A stretch of 64,000 bases of DNA from an uncultured Phycisphaerae bacterium (GTDB lineage: Bacteria; Planctomycetota; Phycisphaerae; UBA1845; Fen-1342). The position numbers and the translations under genes were made by a program. Below the pieces are notes generated by a model that did no database searches, was not told the origin of the DNA, and saw only the letters and a list, made by a program, of their open reading frames with translations. Where the stretch lies: NCBI GenBank assembly GCA_937928595.1, contig CALGJV010000017.1:1-64000 (forward strand), read 5' to 3'. This document shows, piece by piece, positions 1-7,988 of the stretch. The first letter of the stretch is position 1, and every line of letters begins with the position of its first letter.

Positions 1-656
1 CGCAGGGGACCGCGGAAGAAGATCCGGTCCAGGCCGCCGGTCGGGGCAAAGCTCGGATACGTGCGGATGGGCCGGCGCTGGCCCAGCCGCCGGCTGGTCG
101 CGCAGGAGAAACCCGCGGGCGCGAAGAAGCGGGGCCCGAGCTTTCCGCGCCAGTCGTTCATGTCACCGGCGACGAGGCAAGGATCGCCGGGGCTCAGGCG
201 TCGCAGGTCCTCGGCCGCGAGGAGCCGGGTCATCTGCTGGCGCCGGAGGTGGGCGGTCAGGCTCAGGTGCACGTTGAAGACGTCCAGCCGCAATCGAGCG
301 CCGCGTTCGGCGAGTTCGAGCTGCGTGTGCTGGGCACCGCGCGGCTTGGCCCGCCCGATCGTCAGGTCGATGTTGCGCTGGCGGCCGATCGGGTGCCGGG
401 ACAGCGTCGCGTTGCCGTAACGGCCGGTCTTGAGGTAGACGTTCAGCCCGAGGGCGTGGTGCTCGTAGCCGAGCTGCCGGGCCAGCCAGGCGGCCAAGTT
501 CAGCAGACGGGAGCGCGGAGCGCCGCAGTCGACTTCCTGAAGCAGGACCAGGTCGGCGTCGTGGTAGCGCAGGATTTCGGCGATTCGGTCGGGCGCGAAC
601 TTCCGGTCCAGGCCGATCGCGCGGTGAATGTTGTATGTCAGGACACGCAGTCGCAT
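1..656 (-). CDS. Endonuclease/exonuclease/phosphatase family protein, truncated by window edge
   Basis: The reading frame starts with ATG at 656 on the minus strand and is still open at base 1, so the C-terminus is missing. The visible 218 residues begin MRLRVLTYNIHRA and carry the family's metal and catalytic motifs in order: LLQEVD (metal-binding Glu), FNVHLS, GDMNDW (the GDxN motif) and LDRIFFRG near the cut end. Members hydrolyse phosphodiester or phosphomonoester bonds in nucleic acids, inositol phosphates or lipids, so the substrate cannot be set from sequence. No signal peptide is seen. No Shine-Dalgarno lies before the ATG; a TACGAT box sits 8 nt upstream, so the mRNA may be leaderless. 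The family is secure, the substrate unknown. Confidence 0.85.
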   Translation of the reverse strand, partial: MRLRVLTYNIHRAIGLDRKFAPDRIAEILRYHDADLVLLQEVDCGAPRSRLLNLAAWLARQLGYEHHALGLNVYLKTGRYGNATLSRHPIGRQRNIDLTIGRAKPRGAQHTQLELAERGARLRLDVFNVHLSLTAHLRRQQMTRLLAAEDLRRLSPGDPCLVAGDMNDWRGKLGPRFFAPAGFSCATSRRLGQRRPIRTYPSFAPTGGLDRIFFRGPL

Positions 657-664
657 CCGCGGAT

Positions 665-670
665 ATCGTA
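665..670 (-). promoter_or_regulatory. Candidate -10 box of the EEP gene
   Basis: On the minus strand TACGAT lies 8 nt before the ATG at 656, and the intervening bases contain no Shine-Dalgarno sequence. No convincing -35 box is seen. If used, transcription would begin at or next to the start codon. Confidence 0.35.
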
Positions 671-870
671 GCGCGCGGCCGCGGCCGGTGTGAGGGCGAT
701 GTTCGCCGCTGGAAGAGCGTGGTGCGTTGGCAGCGCTCGGGGTCCTCAGGATCGCAGGCGGGAACCCACGGCGTTTCCTACGTCCCAAGTGCTGGGAGGC
801 GCGCAGGGGGGGCCCAAGAGGCGTTCGACGGGCTTGTGCTGGACTCCGTCCGGGCCCGAGGGGCAAGAAG

Positions 871-905
871 CTCCGGCGGCTGCGCAAGCCGCACAGCCGC
901 CGGAG
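871..905 (-). terminator. Hairpin terminator after tRNA-Ser
   Basis: A perfect 12-bp inverted repeat, CTCCGGCGGCTG (871-882) and CAGCCGCCGGAG (894-905), has an 11-nt loop. It begins 9 nt beyond the 3' end of the minus-strand tRNA-Ser and is followed on that strand by a short pyrimidine-rich stretch. It probably ends the tRNA transcript. Confidence 0.65.
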
Positions 906-913
906 GTTAGGAC

Positions 914-1001
<88 letters not shown>

Positions 1002-1365
1002 GACCGGCGCCGCGACCGCGCCGTTGGCTTTCATCGACGGCTTACCCTGCGGGCACTCACACGCCGCCGAGCGCCGTCGCGCTGAGTCGCTCAGGGTAGC
1101 AAGGACACAATGGCGCGTCCAGTTGCTCGCGGGCGGCGCGTGGACAACGAGCACACGGCCGCGGCGGGTTCGAGGCACCGCCACGGCGACCCCTGGCGCG
1201 GCGGTTGGGCCGGCGCCGGGCCGCGACTTCGATTCCGCGCGGGAAGCAAGTGCTTCGCGCTGGAAGCAGGCGGCAATCTGAGATAGCCTCCGCGTTCTGG
1301 AACGCACCGCCAGCGATGATCGGCGGCGCGTCGGCGCATCTTGCCGTTGTCCCGCGGACCGAAGC
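1002..1365. other. Intergenic stretch between tRNA-Ser and the acetyltransferase
   Basis: This 364-bp divergent gap should hold promoters for the tRNA (minus) and the acetyltransferase (plus). Open frames crossing it lack recognisable protein motifs and look like GC-driven shadows. No clear -10/-35 pair or hairpin stands out. Confidence 0.4.
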
Positions 1366-2337
1366 ATGAAACCACTGCTCGTCATGGCGCCCGCGCCGGC
1401 TCGCTGGCCGGCACTCGAAAACCTCTACCGCCACAAGGGGCAGCCCTGGCTGGCCGACATTGAGGCGCGGGTCCGCCGCGGCGTGCTCGGGGCCCAGGAT
1501 GCGTACGCGATCATCCCGGACGGGGGGCAGGTCCTGGCGGCGGCCGGAATCAGCAAACGCGGGCCGCTCGGCGTGCTGGGGCACGTCTTTACGCGGCCGG
1601 AGCACCGCCGGCGCGGCTTCGCGCGGCAACTCGTCGAGACGCTGCTGGCGTGGTTCGACATGGTCGGCGGCCGGTGGCTCTACCTCGGAACGACGGCGGA
1701 GCTGGATGCGTCGCTCTACGCGAAGTTCGGCTTCGCACCGCTGCACCGCGTCGCCTGGACGCCGTTCGACCGGATCACGATGCAGCGCGTGCGGCCAGGC
1801 ACGCCGCCGGACCCACTCGCGGATGCGACCGGCACGGCGCGCGTGCGGCCGCTGACGCGGGCCGACTGGCCGGCGATGGTGGCGCTGCTCCAGCACCGGC
1901 CCGGGCCGGACCCGCGATTGCCGCTGGCCGAGTCGGCGGTGACGGCGGAGGTGTTCACGCTGGACCTGATCGGGCACCAGGAGCGCGGGGCGGCGCAGTT
2001 ACGCGGGGCGTACTTCGGCGACCGGCTGCTGGGGCTGGGGACGCTGGCAACGGAGAAGCCCGGCGAGCGGACTTACGCGATGGTCGTGCCGCATCGGGAC
2101 GCGCCGGCCGCGCTGCGGGCGGCATTGCTCGAACTGGCGCGCGAGCGGGGCTACGCGCATGTGGACTTCCCGATGGATGCGCTGGCGGGGACGGAGCCGT
2201 GGCCGGGGGGCGTGGGGACGGCGGCGCGGGCACCAGCACCCGCGGGCGAGAGGCCGGCGGCGGCCAACGAAGCGGCACCGGTGTCCGAGCCCGCGGGCGG
2301 CCCGTCGAGTTCCGCGGCGACGGAATTCACCATCTAG
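1366..2337 (+). CDS. GNAT-family N-acetyltransferase, probably two-domain
   Basis: A 323-residue protein. The N-terminal half has the GNAT acetyl-CoA signature: a beta strand GVLGHVFTRPEHRRRGFA whose RRRGFA is the Q/RxxGxG/A pyrophosphate loop, then WLYLGTTAELDASLYAKFGF, the usual late-GNAT Y-x-K-x-GF ending. The second half (from about residue 160) looks like a degenerate second GNAT fold, and the last 50 residues are an Ala/Pro-rich, probably disordered tail. Such proteins move an acetyl group from acetyl-CoA to an amine; the acceptor is unknown. It stands alone between tRNA-Ser and the polyamine genes. The ATG at 1366 has no clear Shine-Dalgarno. Confidence 0.75.
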   Translation: MKPLLVMAPAPARWPALENLYRHKGQPWLADIEARVRRGVLGAQDAYAIIPDGGQVLAAAGISKRGPLGVLGHVFTRPEHRRRGFARQLVETLLAWFDMVGGRWLYLGTTAELDASLYAKFGFAPLHRVAWTPFDRITMQRVRPGTPPDPLADATGTARVRPLTRADWPAMVALLQHRPGPDPRLPLAESAVTAEVFTLDLIGHQERGAAQLRGAYFGDRLLGLGTLATEKPGERTYAMVVPHRDAPAALRAALLELARERGYAHVDFPMDALAGTEPWPGGVGTAARAPAPAGERPAAANEAAPVSEPAGGPSSSAATEFTI

Positions 2338-2381
2338 ACAGCGGGATTCCTTGGGGCGGCGCGGGAGACGGCCAATAACAG

Positions 2382-2407
2382 GGCCGGCGTCCACGCGGAC
2401 GCCGGCC
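2382..2407 (+). terminator. Perfect hairpin after the acetyltransferase
   Basis: GGCCGGCGTCC (2382-2392) and its exact complement (2397-2407) form an 11-bp stem with a 4-nt ACGC loop, 45 nt past the acetyltransferase stop. No T-run follows, so it may be a weak terminator or RNA stabiliser. The rest of the 2338-2750 gap holds the pdaD promoter and no gene. Confidence 0.5.
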
Positions 2408-2620
2408 TGCCACGGTACGCTCCTATACCCTCCGGACCGCACCGCTGTCGGCTCCCGGTCTTCATCACTCGCGGTCCGGGCGACGGCCCGGACCGTTGGC
2501 TCCTCACTCAGAAGGTTCAATACAGGGCCCGTCCGGGCAAGTGCCGCCGCGCGAAAAGCACGCGCGGCCCGAGCCGGGCGGCGCGGCGAGGGCCGGCGGG
2601 TGCTTTTTTTTCGCACCGCG

Positions 2621-2648
2621 TTGTGGCAGGGGGCGCGCTCGCTATAAT
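2621..2648 (+). promoter_or_regulatory. Sigma-70-type promoter for pdaD
   Basis: TTGTGG (2621-2626) and a perfect TATAAT (2643-2648) are separated by 16 bp, about 100 bp before the pdaD ATG. An 8-T run (2613-2620 area) lies just upstream. The match and spacing fit the main vegetative sigma factor. Confidence 0.65.
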
Positions 2649-2750
2649 CCGCCCCTTCTCGGCGGTGTTGCCGAGTCGGGTACCCGGTCGCAGGATCCGG
2701 GGCACGGGTTTCGGGCGCGCAAGCGCAGCTGCACTGCCAGGAGGGCCGAC

Positions 2751-3305
2751 ATGAGCCCGATGGTCCCCTCGCGGGTGTTCTTCACGCGCGGCGTCGGTAA
2801 GCACCGCCACAACCTGGAATCGTTCGAAGCGGCCCTGCGCGACGCCGGCATCGCGCAGTGCAACCTCGTCAAGGTTTCGAGCATCTACCCGCCGGGCTGC
2901 AAGATCATCTCGCGCCAGGCCGGCCTGCGGCAGCTCCTGCCCGGGCAGATCACGTTCTGCGTGATGGCCGACGCCCGCACGGACGAGCCGAACCGGCTGG
3001 TGTCGGCCGGCATCGGGCTGGCGATCCCCGCCAAGGGCGACCAGTTCGGCTACATCTCCGAGCACCATGGCTTCGGGATGACCGAGAAGAAGTGCGGCGA
3101 CTTCGTCGAGGATATGGCCGCGAGCATGCTGGCGACGACGCTCGGCATCGAGTTCGATCCCAACCTCGCGTATGACGCGCGGCGCGAGGTGTACAAAATG
3201 AGCGGTCAGATCGTGAAGACGCGCAACGTCGTGCAGACGGCCGAGGGCGACAAGGACGGCCTGTGGACCACGGTCGTTGCGGCGGCGGTGTTCCTGTTCG
3301 ACTAG
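2751..3305 (+). CDS. pdaD: Pyruvoyl-dependent arginine decarboxylase
   Basis: The product (184 residues) should convert arginine to agmatine plus CO2 using a pyruvoyl group made by self-cleavage of the proenzyme. The cleavage motif is visible as KVSSIYPPGC with the Ser43-Ser44 pair, followed by the core FGMTEKKCGDF around the expected catalytic Glu and by a typical C-terminus (TTVVAAAVFLFD). Length matches the family of about 160-195 residues. The start ATG at 2751 is chosen because GGAGGG lies 6 nt before it; the longer upstream frame lacks family similarity. Agmatinase follows 125 bp downstream, giving a two-step arginine-to-putrescine route. This enzyme type is mainly archaeal, with bacterial members in chlamydiae, planctomycetes and a few others. 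Confidence 0.92.
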   Translation: MSPMVPSRVFFTRGVGKHRHNLESFEAALRDAGIAQCNLVKVSSIYPPGCKIISRQAGLRQLLPGQITFCVMADARTDEPNRLVSAGIGLAIPAKGDQFGYISEHHGFGMTEKKCGDFVEDMAASMLATTLGIEFDPNLAYDARREVYKMSGQIVKTRNVVQTAEGDKDGLWTTVVAAAVFLFD

Positions 3306-3430
3306 CCCGCCGGGGGAGGGACCGCGGCAGAAGCTGTCGGCGTCCGCGCGCCGGACGCGACAGGCGGCGCGGCGGCGCCGCGCGGGTGTAGGCCCTTGGG
3401 GGCGGCATCGCAAGGAAAGGCGGCTGCGGC

Positions 3431-4300
3431 GTGACGCACACCGTACCGGACAACTTCCTCGGACTCGAGGGCCGCCACGCGGACTATCGCCGGGCCCGCT
3501 TCGCGGTGCTACCGGTGCCCTACGACGCGACGACCAGCTTCGGCGTCGGGGCGCGTGACGGCCCGCGGGCGATCATCACGGCTTCCCAGCAGGTTGAGCT
3601 GTACGACGAGTCCCTCGGCCGGGAGAGCTTCGGGGCCGGGGTGGCGACGCTTCCGCCGCTCGGCATCGAGGCGGCCGGGCCCGAGGCGATGGTGGCGGCG
3701 GTCTACGCGGCGGCGCGAAGGGTGGTACGGGACGGGAAGTTTCTAATTGGGCTCGGGGGCGAGCACAGTATCACGTCCGGACTCGTGCGGGCGGTGCGTG
3801 GTCGGCACCAGGGCCTCAGCGTGCTTCAGATCGACGCGCATGCGGACCTGCGCGACAAGTACCAGGGCACACCGTGGAGCCACGCGGCCGTCATGCGGCG
3901 GGTTCACGACCTGGGTGTGCCCGCGGTCGGCGTCGGGATTCGGAATTACTCGAAGGACGAAGCCCGGTTCATTCGCAGCGCGGGCAAGCCGATCTTCAGC
4001 GCGACCGCCTGCCGCGGGGGGCGGGCGTGGCTGAACGACGTGCTGGCGCACCTGACGGACGAGGTCTACGTCACGGTGGACATCGACGGGTTCGATCCGG
4101 CTTACGCACCCGGCACGGGCACGCCGGAGCCGGGCGGGCTGGACTGGTGGCAGGTGACCGACCTGCTGGCCGCCGTCGCGAAGACCCGGCGAATCGTGGC
4201 GGCCGACGTGGTGGAAGTCCGCCCGATTCCACCGAACACGGTGACGGAGTTTCTGGCGGCCAAGCTGCTCTACCGGCTGATCGGACTCGTGTCGCGCTGA
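3431..4300 (+). CDS. speB: Agmatinase (ureohydrolase family)
   Basis: This 289-residue enzyme belongs to the arginase/agmatinase family, which hydrolyses a guanidino group at a binuclear Mn2+ centre. All metal motifs are present: GGEHS with His112, DAHADLRD with Asp135, His137 and Asp139, and DIDGFDPAYAPGTGTPEPGG with Asp217 and Asp219. Start is GTG at 3431, preceded by a purine-rich stretch. Agmatinase is favoured over arginase or formimidoglutamase because the gene directly follows pyruvoyl arginine decarboxylase, so agmatine is the natural substrate and putrescine plus urea the products. It converges on the minus-strand gene ending at 4337. Confidence 0.88.
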   Translation: MTHTVPDNFLGLEGRHADYRRARFAVLPVPYDATTSFGVGARDGPRAIITASQQVELYDESLGRESFGAGVATLPPLGIEAAGPEAMVAAVYAAARRVVRDGKFLIGLGGEHSITSGLVRAVRGRHQGLSVLQIDAHADLRDKYQGTPWSHAAVMRRVHDLGVPAVGVGIRNYSKDEARFIRSAGKPIFSATACRGGRAWLNDVLAHLTDEVYVTVDIDGFDPAYAPGTGTPEPGGLDWWQVTDLLAAVAKTRRIVAADVVEVRPIPPNTVTEFLAAKLLYRLIGLVSR

Positions 4301-4336
4301 GCCGCGCGAGGCGCGCGACCGGCCGGTCCATCCGCG

Positions 4337-4654
4337 CTATTGTGGCGGCGGCGTCGCGCCTTCCGGGGGCGGGGGCTCGGGCTCCTCATACTTGTGCGCC
4401 GTGAAGTCGTTGCACTTCGGGCACTTGATCAGCAAGGTCTTCGTGTGCTGGTCCGGGACTTTGAACAGGCGACGGTCGTTCGTGATGCGGTCCCACTCTG
4501 CGTACGTGACCTCGAACTTCAGGTTGCACCGCGAGCAGACGAAAGTCAGTCCGCCGGACGGCGGGGCGTCCTCGGCCTTGCCGCGGAAGAAGCGGTACAT
4601 GGCCACCCCAATCAGCAGCACTGCGACGGTCCCGAGTAGCACGTTCTTCATCAT
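4337..4654 (-). CDS. Membrane-anchored zinc-ribbon-like protein, unknown function
   Basis: A 105-residue protein. Residues 4-20 form a transmembrane segment (VLLGTVAVLLIGVAMYRFF), then a short charged stretch and a probable zinc ribbon with two pairs, CSRC and CPKC, about 38 residues apart, and a Pro/Glu-rich tail. It is translationally coupled to the GroES-like gene: its ATG overlaps that gene's stop (4651-4654). No family is recognised. A structural metal site facing the cytoplasm or periplasm is plausible, but no enzymatic motif is seen. Confidence 0.7.
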   Translation of the reverse strand: MMKNVLLGTVAVLLIGVAMYRFFRGKAEDAPPSGGLTFVCSRCNLKFEVTYAEWDRITNDRRLFKVPDQHTKTLLIKCPKCNDFTAHKYEEPEPPPPEGATPPPQ

Positions 4655-5001
4655 CGTCCGGCCTCCGGTCCCTCGTCGGCGGCCCGCGGCCGGCGGAAAA
4701 CCGCCACGACGTCCTCGATCGGGACGACGTACAGGCGGTTGTCGCCCTCGAAGTCGACGGGAACCGCGTTCTTGGGGTTGAACAGCACCTTGTCGTATTG
4801 CGCCACGGGATAGTCGGCGTCGCGCTCGATTTGGGCGGATACGGCGACCACGCGCCCGGTGATGGTCGGGATCTCGATATTGCCGGGAAGCTGGATGCCT
4901 CCCTTCGTGGTCTTCTTATCCTCATCCTTCCGGATCAAAACTCGCTTGCCGAGCGGCTCGACCGTCTCGAACGACGATTTGCTGCTACGCGCCGAGGTCA
5001 T
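4651..5001 (-). CDS. Divergent GroES (Cpn10)-like co-chaperonin
   Basis: A 116-residue protein with the Cpn10 beta-barrel pattern: VEPLGKRVLIRKDEDKKTTK, then GGIQLPG at the place of the GroES mobile loop (which in GroES contacts GroEL), TGRVVAVS, YDKVLFNP and a C-terminal strand YVVPIEDVVAVF. About 20 extra N-terminal and 12 C-terminal residues exceed the usual 95-100. No groEL is adjacent; instead a membrane zinc-ribbon gene overlaps its stop by 4 nt. It may serve a GroEL encoded elsewhere or have taken another role. ATG at 5001 is preceded by a strong GAGGAGG site. Confidence 0.7.
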   Translation of the reverse strand: MTSARSSKSSFETVEPLGKRVLIRKDEDKKTTKGGIQLPGNIEIPTITGRVVAVSAQIERDADYPVAQYDKVLFNPKNAVPVDFEGDNRLYVVPIEDVVAVFRRPRAADEGPEAGR

Positions 5002-5052
5002 ACGCCTCCTCTCGTGACCATGCTGCGCTCATCATATACTACCGCCGGTCGG
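5002..5052. promoter_or_regulatory. Short divergent promoter region, GroES-like gene / larB
   Basis: The 84-bp gap between the two divergent starts contains an AT-rich patch with TATACT (5035-5040) readable as a -10 box for larB, and overlapping ATATGAT on the other strand. No strong -35 is seen in either direction. Confidence 0.4.
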
Positions 5053-5085
5053 ATGCGTACCTGGCGACCCGGGCGGAGAGGCACG

Positions 5086-5883
5086 GTGGATGCGGCGCGG
5101 TTGCGGGAACTGCTCGCGGATGTGGCCCGCGGCACCGTCGGAGTCGAAGCGGCGATGGCCCGGCTGGAGACGCTGCCGTACGAGGATCTCGACTTCGCCT
5201 GCCTCGACCACCACCGCCCGCTGCGCTGCGGCCTGCCCGAGGTGATCTTCGGCCAGGGCAAGACCCCTGAGCAGATCGAGACGATCTTCGACCGGCTGGC
5301 AGCCCGTGGGGGCAACGTGCTTGCGACACGCGTCGCACCCGAGGCCGCCGCGCGGGTTCGGGCGGCGTTTCCGACGGCCGAGTATCACCCCCTGGCCCGC
5401 ACGCTCAGCCTGCGCCGCACGCCGCCGCCGACCGGCCCGCGTTTCGTCGGTATCGTCTGCGCCGGCACCGGCGACCTGCCGGTGGCCGAGGAGGCCCGCA
5501 TCACCGCGGAGCTGATGGGCCAGCCGACCCGCACCATCTACGACGTGGGCGTCGCCGGGCTCCACCGCCTGCTGGCCCGGTCCGATGACCTGCGCGCGGC
5601 CGGGGTGCTCGTCGTGGCCGCGGGGATGGAGGGCGCGTTGCCGAGCGTGGTCAGCGGCCTGGTGCGGGTGCCGGTGATCGCCGTGCCGACCAGCGTCGGG
5701 TACGGCGCGAGCTTTCAGGGGCTGGCGGCGCTGCTCGCGATGCTCAACAGCTGCGCCGCGGGGGTCTCCGTCGTCAACATCGACAACGGCTTCGGCGCCG
5801 GATGTCAGGCTGCCCTGATCAACCAGCTGTACGGCATGGACGCTCCCCCACAGGCAACGCCCGTGTCGCCGGCGCGAGAATGA
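5086..5883 (+). CDS. larB: LarB, pyridinium-3,5-bisthiocarboxylate (nickel-pincer) cofactor synthesis carboxylase
   Basis: The 265-residue product matches LarB, which carboxylates nicotinic acid adenine dinucleotide in the first step of nickel-pincer nucleotide synthesis; the C-terminal half resembles AIR carboxylase (PurE). Recognisable blocks are LPYEDLDFACLDHHRPLR, PEVIFGQGKTPEQI, the PurE-like CAGTGDLPVAEEA, VAAGMEGALPSVVSGL, VPTSVGYGASFQGL and NIDNGFGAGC. GTG at 5086 is chosen because GGAGAG lies 6-8 nt upstream; an in-frame ATG at 5053 would add 11 residues. larC, larE and a racemase are not in this window. nnrD follows after one base, so the two are surely co-transcribed. Confidence 0.88.
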   Translation: MDAARLRELLADVARGTVGVEAAMARLETLPYEDLDFACLDHHRPLRCGLPEVIFGQGKTPEQIETIFDRLAARGGNVLATRVAPEAAARVRAAFPTAEYHPLARTLSLRRTPPPTGPRFVGIVCAGTGDLPVAEEARITAELMGQPTRTIYDVGVAGLHRLLARSDDLRAAGVLVVAAGMEGALPSVVSGLVRVPVIAVPTSVGYGASFQGLAALLAMLNSCAAGVSVVNIDNGFGAGCQAALINQLYGMDAPPQATPVSPARE

Positions 5884-5884
5884 A

Positions 5885-6799
5885 ATGAGCTCTTCGCCAT
5901 CCGGTCCGACCCTGATCTCCGACGTACCCGGGTTGCCGCCCCGGCTGCCGACCCTGCACAAGGGACAGGCGGGGCGCGTCTGCATCATCGCGGGCAGTCG
6001 CGGGATGAGCGGCGCGGCCGTGCTCGCGGCCGGAGGCGCGCTGCGGGGCGGCGCCGGACTGGTCCGCGTGTGCTGCCCGGCCGGCATCCAGCCAGTGGTC
6101 GCCGCGGCGGAGCCGTGCCTGATGACCGTGGGCTTGCCCGAGGATGCGGATGGCCGGGTGCGCGGGCCGGAGGCGGTCCGGACTCTGGACTTCGACTGGC
6201 CGTCGGTGGTGGCAGTCGGCCCGGGCCTGGGGCAGGCCGACGCGCTGCCGGAGTTCGTCGCCGCCGTGCTGCGGCGGTTTGCCGGCCCGGTCGTGGTGGA
6301 TGCGGACGGACTCAACAACCTCGCACCCCTCGCGGAATCGGCGCTGGCGGATCGCGGCAAGCGCCCCACGATCTTCACGCCCCATCCCGGCGAGATGGCG
6401 CGGCTGCGGGCCGCCCGCGGCTGGCCGCCCGCCGCGGAGGACGACGCCGGCCGCCTGCGCTCGGCGCACGAGTACGCCGCCGCGGCCCGCGTGATCGTGG
6501 TTCTCAAGGGGCACCGCACGGTTGTGGCGACCGGGACACACGCGTACGTGAACACGACGGGCAACCCGGGCATGGCCACCGGTGGAATGGGCGATGTGCT
6601 GACCGGGCTGCTCGCCGCGCTGGTGGCGCAGGGACTGCCCGCCTTCGAGGCCGCGCGGCTGGCGGTGTACGCCCACGGGCTGGCCGCGGACCATGCCGCG
6701 TTGCGGGTCGGGCCCGTGGGTTTCCTGGCGCGGGACGTGGCGGACCTCCTGCCGGCGGCACTGGCCGAGGCGAGTCGCCCGCGTATCGGCTTCCGCTGA
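5885..6799 (+). CDS. nnrD: ADP/ATP-dependent NAD(P)H-hydrate dehydratase
   Basis: A 304-residue ribokinase-like enzyme that repairs hydrated NAD(P)H by phosphate-driven dehydration. Family motifs are clear: GQAGRVCIIAGSRGMSGAAV near the N-terminus, GLVRVCCP, VAVGPGLGQ, VVVDADGLN, TPHPGEMARL, VVLKGHRTVVA and the nucleotide/catalytic motif NPGMATGGMGDVLTG. Only the dehydratase domain is present; the NnrE epimerase domain often fused in bacteria is absent. It sits one base after larB; both handle nicotinamide/nicotinate nucleotides, so the pairing makes metabolic sense. Confidence 0.9.
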   Translation: MSSSPSGPTLISDVPGLPPRLPTLHKGQAGRVCIIAGSRGMSGAAVLAAGGALRGGAGLVRVCCPAGIQPVVAAAEPCLMTVGLPEDADGRVRGPEAVRTLDFDWPSVVAVGPGLGQADALPEFVAAVLRRFAGPVVVDADGLNNLAPLAESALADRGKRPTIFTPHPGEMARLRAARGWPPAAEDDAGRLRSAHEYAAAARVIVVLKGHRTVVATGTHAYVNTTGNPGMATGGMGDVLTGLLAALVAQGLPAFEAARLAVYAHGLAADHAALRVGPVGFLARDVADLLPAALAEASRPRIGFR

Positions 6800-6838
6800 C
6801 ACCGGCAACGCCGCGCACCCGCGCGGTCAGGAGTGCGG

Positions 6839-7981
6839 ATGCGGGTCGTCCTGCTGGTGACCGACCTTGAGCTCGGTGGCACGCCGCTGCGGCTGGCGCG
6901 GTTGGCGCGCGGTTTGCGGGGCGCGGGCGTGGACGTGCACGTCGGGTGCCTGGCGCGGCTGGGGCCGGTGGGTCAGGCACTCGCGGCCGAGGGCATTCCG
7001 ACCTTCGCGGGCGATGCGGCGGACGCCCGCGACGTCACGGCGCTGTTCCAGGTCGCGCGCGAGGTCCGGCGCCGCGCTCCGGACCTCATCCACAGCACGC
7101 TGGTCCATGCGAACGTGGCGGGGCGGCTCATCGGTGCCGTGCTGCGTATCCCGGTGGTCGGGTCCACGGCGACCATCGAAGTGGAGCGGCCATGGCACCG
7201 CGCGGCGGAACGCGTAACGGCGTGCGTCGACCGTGCTCACATCGTGAACAGCCGCGCGCTGGCCGCACACGTGCGTCGGGCGTTCGGACTACCCGCGGAG
7301 CGGATCTGCGTGGTGCCGCCCTCGCTGGGTCCGGCGAAGCTGCCCGAGCGGGCCACGGCCCGGGAGGTGCTGGGCATCCCCGCCCACGAGTTCGTCGTGG
7401 CGTGGGCGGGGCGACTCGATCGCGTCAAGCGGCTTGAGATCGTGGTCCGGACGGCCGAGATCCTCACGCGCGTGCCGTCACGCTTCCTGCTCGTGGGAGA
7501 CGGATCCGAGCGGGCCCACGTCGAGCAACTGCTGCGGTTGAGTAACGCCGGGCGGATCGTGCATCTGCTGGGTTGGCGGGAGGACGTGGGGAGCGTGCTG
7601 GCCGCCGCCGACGCCTTCCTGTTTCCGTCACGCACCGAAGGCATGCCCAACGCGTTGCTCGAAGCGCTGCGGGCCGGCGCGCCGGTCGTCGGCAGCGACA
7701 TTCCCGTGCTGCGCGAGCTGGGCGGCGAGCCGCGCTCCGCGGGCGCCGGGCCGGTGACCGTTCTCGCTCGCCTGATTACGGTTGCGGGGCCCGACCCGAA
7801 GGACTACGCGGCGGCCCTGTTGCGGCTGCGGTCCGACCCGGCGCTGGCGCGCAGTCTCGGCGCTGCGGCCGCGGATTGGGCGCGCACGGCCCTTGACCCG
7901 GCGGCCACAGTGCGGGCGACGCTGGACGTGTACGCCCGCGTGCTGGGCCGGCGGGCCGGCGGAGCGTCTGCGGGCCGCTGA
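6839..7981 (+). CDS. Family 4 glycosyltransferase (GT-B fold)
   Basis: A 380-residue GT4-type enzyme. The N-terminal Rossmann half opens VVLLVTDLELGGTPLRLARL (glycine loop), the hinge region has IHSTLVHANVAGRLIG, and the C-terminal half carries AGRLDRVKRLE, FLLVGDGSERAHVEQL, and the donor-binding motif FLFPSRTEGMPNALLEA with the ExxxxxxxE pattern. It probably transfers a sugar from a nucleotide-sugar to a polysaccharide or lipid; donor and acceptor are unknown. ATG at 6839 is preferred over GTG at 6833 because AGGAG (6828-6832) fits its spacing. It follows nnrD by 39 bp and converges on fliM. Confidence 0.85.
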   Translation: MRVVLLVTDLELGGTPLRLARLARGLRGAGVDVHVGCLARLGPVGQALAAEGIPTFAGDAADARDVTALFQVAREVRRRAPDLIHSTLVHANVAGRLIGAVLRIPVVGSTATIEVERPWHRAAERVTACVDRAHIVNSRALAAHVRRAFGLPAERICVVPPSLGPAKLPERATAREVLGIPAHEFVVAWAGRLDRVKRLEIVVRTAEILTRVPSRFLLVGDGSERAHVEQLLRLSNAGRIVHLLGWREDVGSVLAAADAFLFPSRTEGMPNALLEALRAGAPVVGSDIPVLRELGGEPRSAGAGPVTVLARLITVAGPDPKDYAAALLRLRSDPALARSLGAAAADWARTALDPAATVRATLDVYARVLGRRAGGASAGR

Positions 7982-7988
7982 GCGGGAG

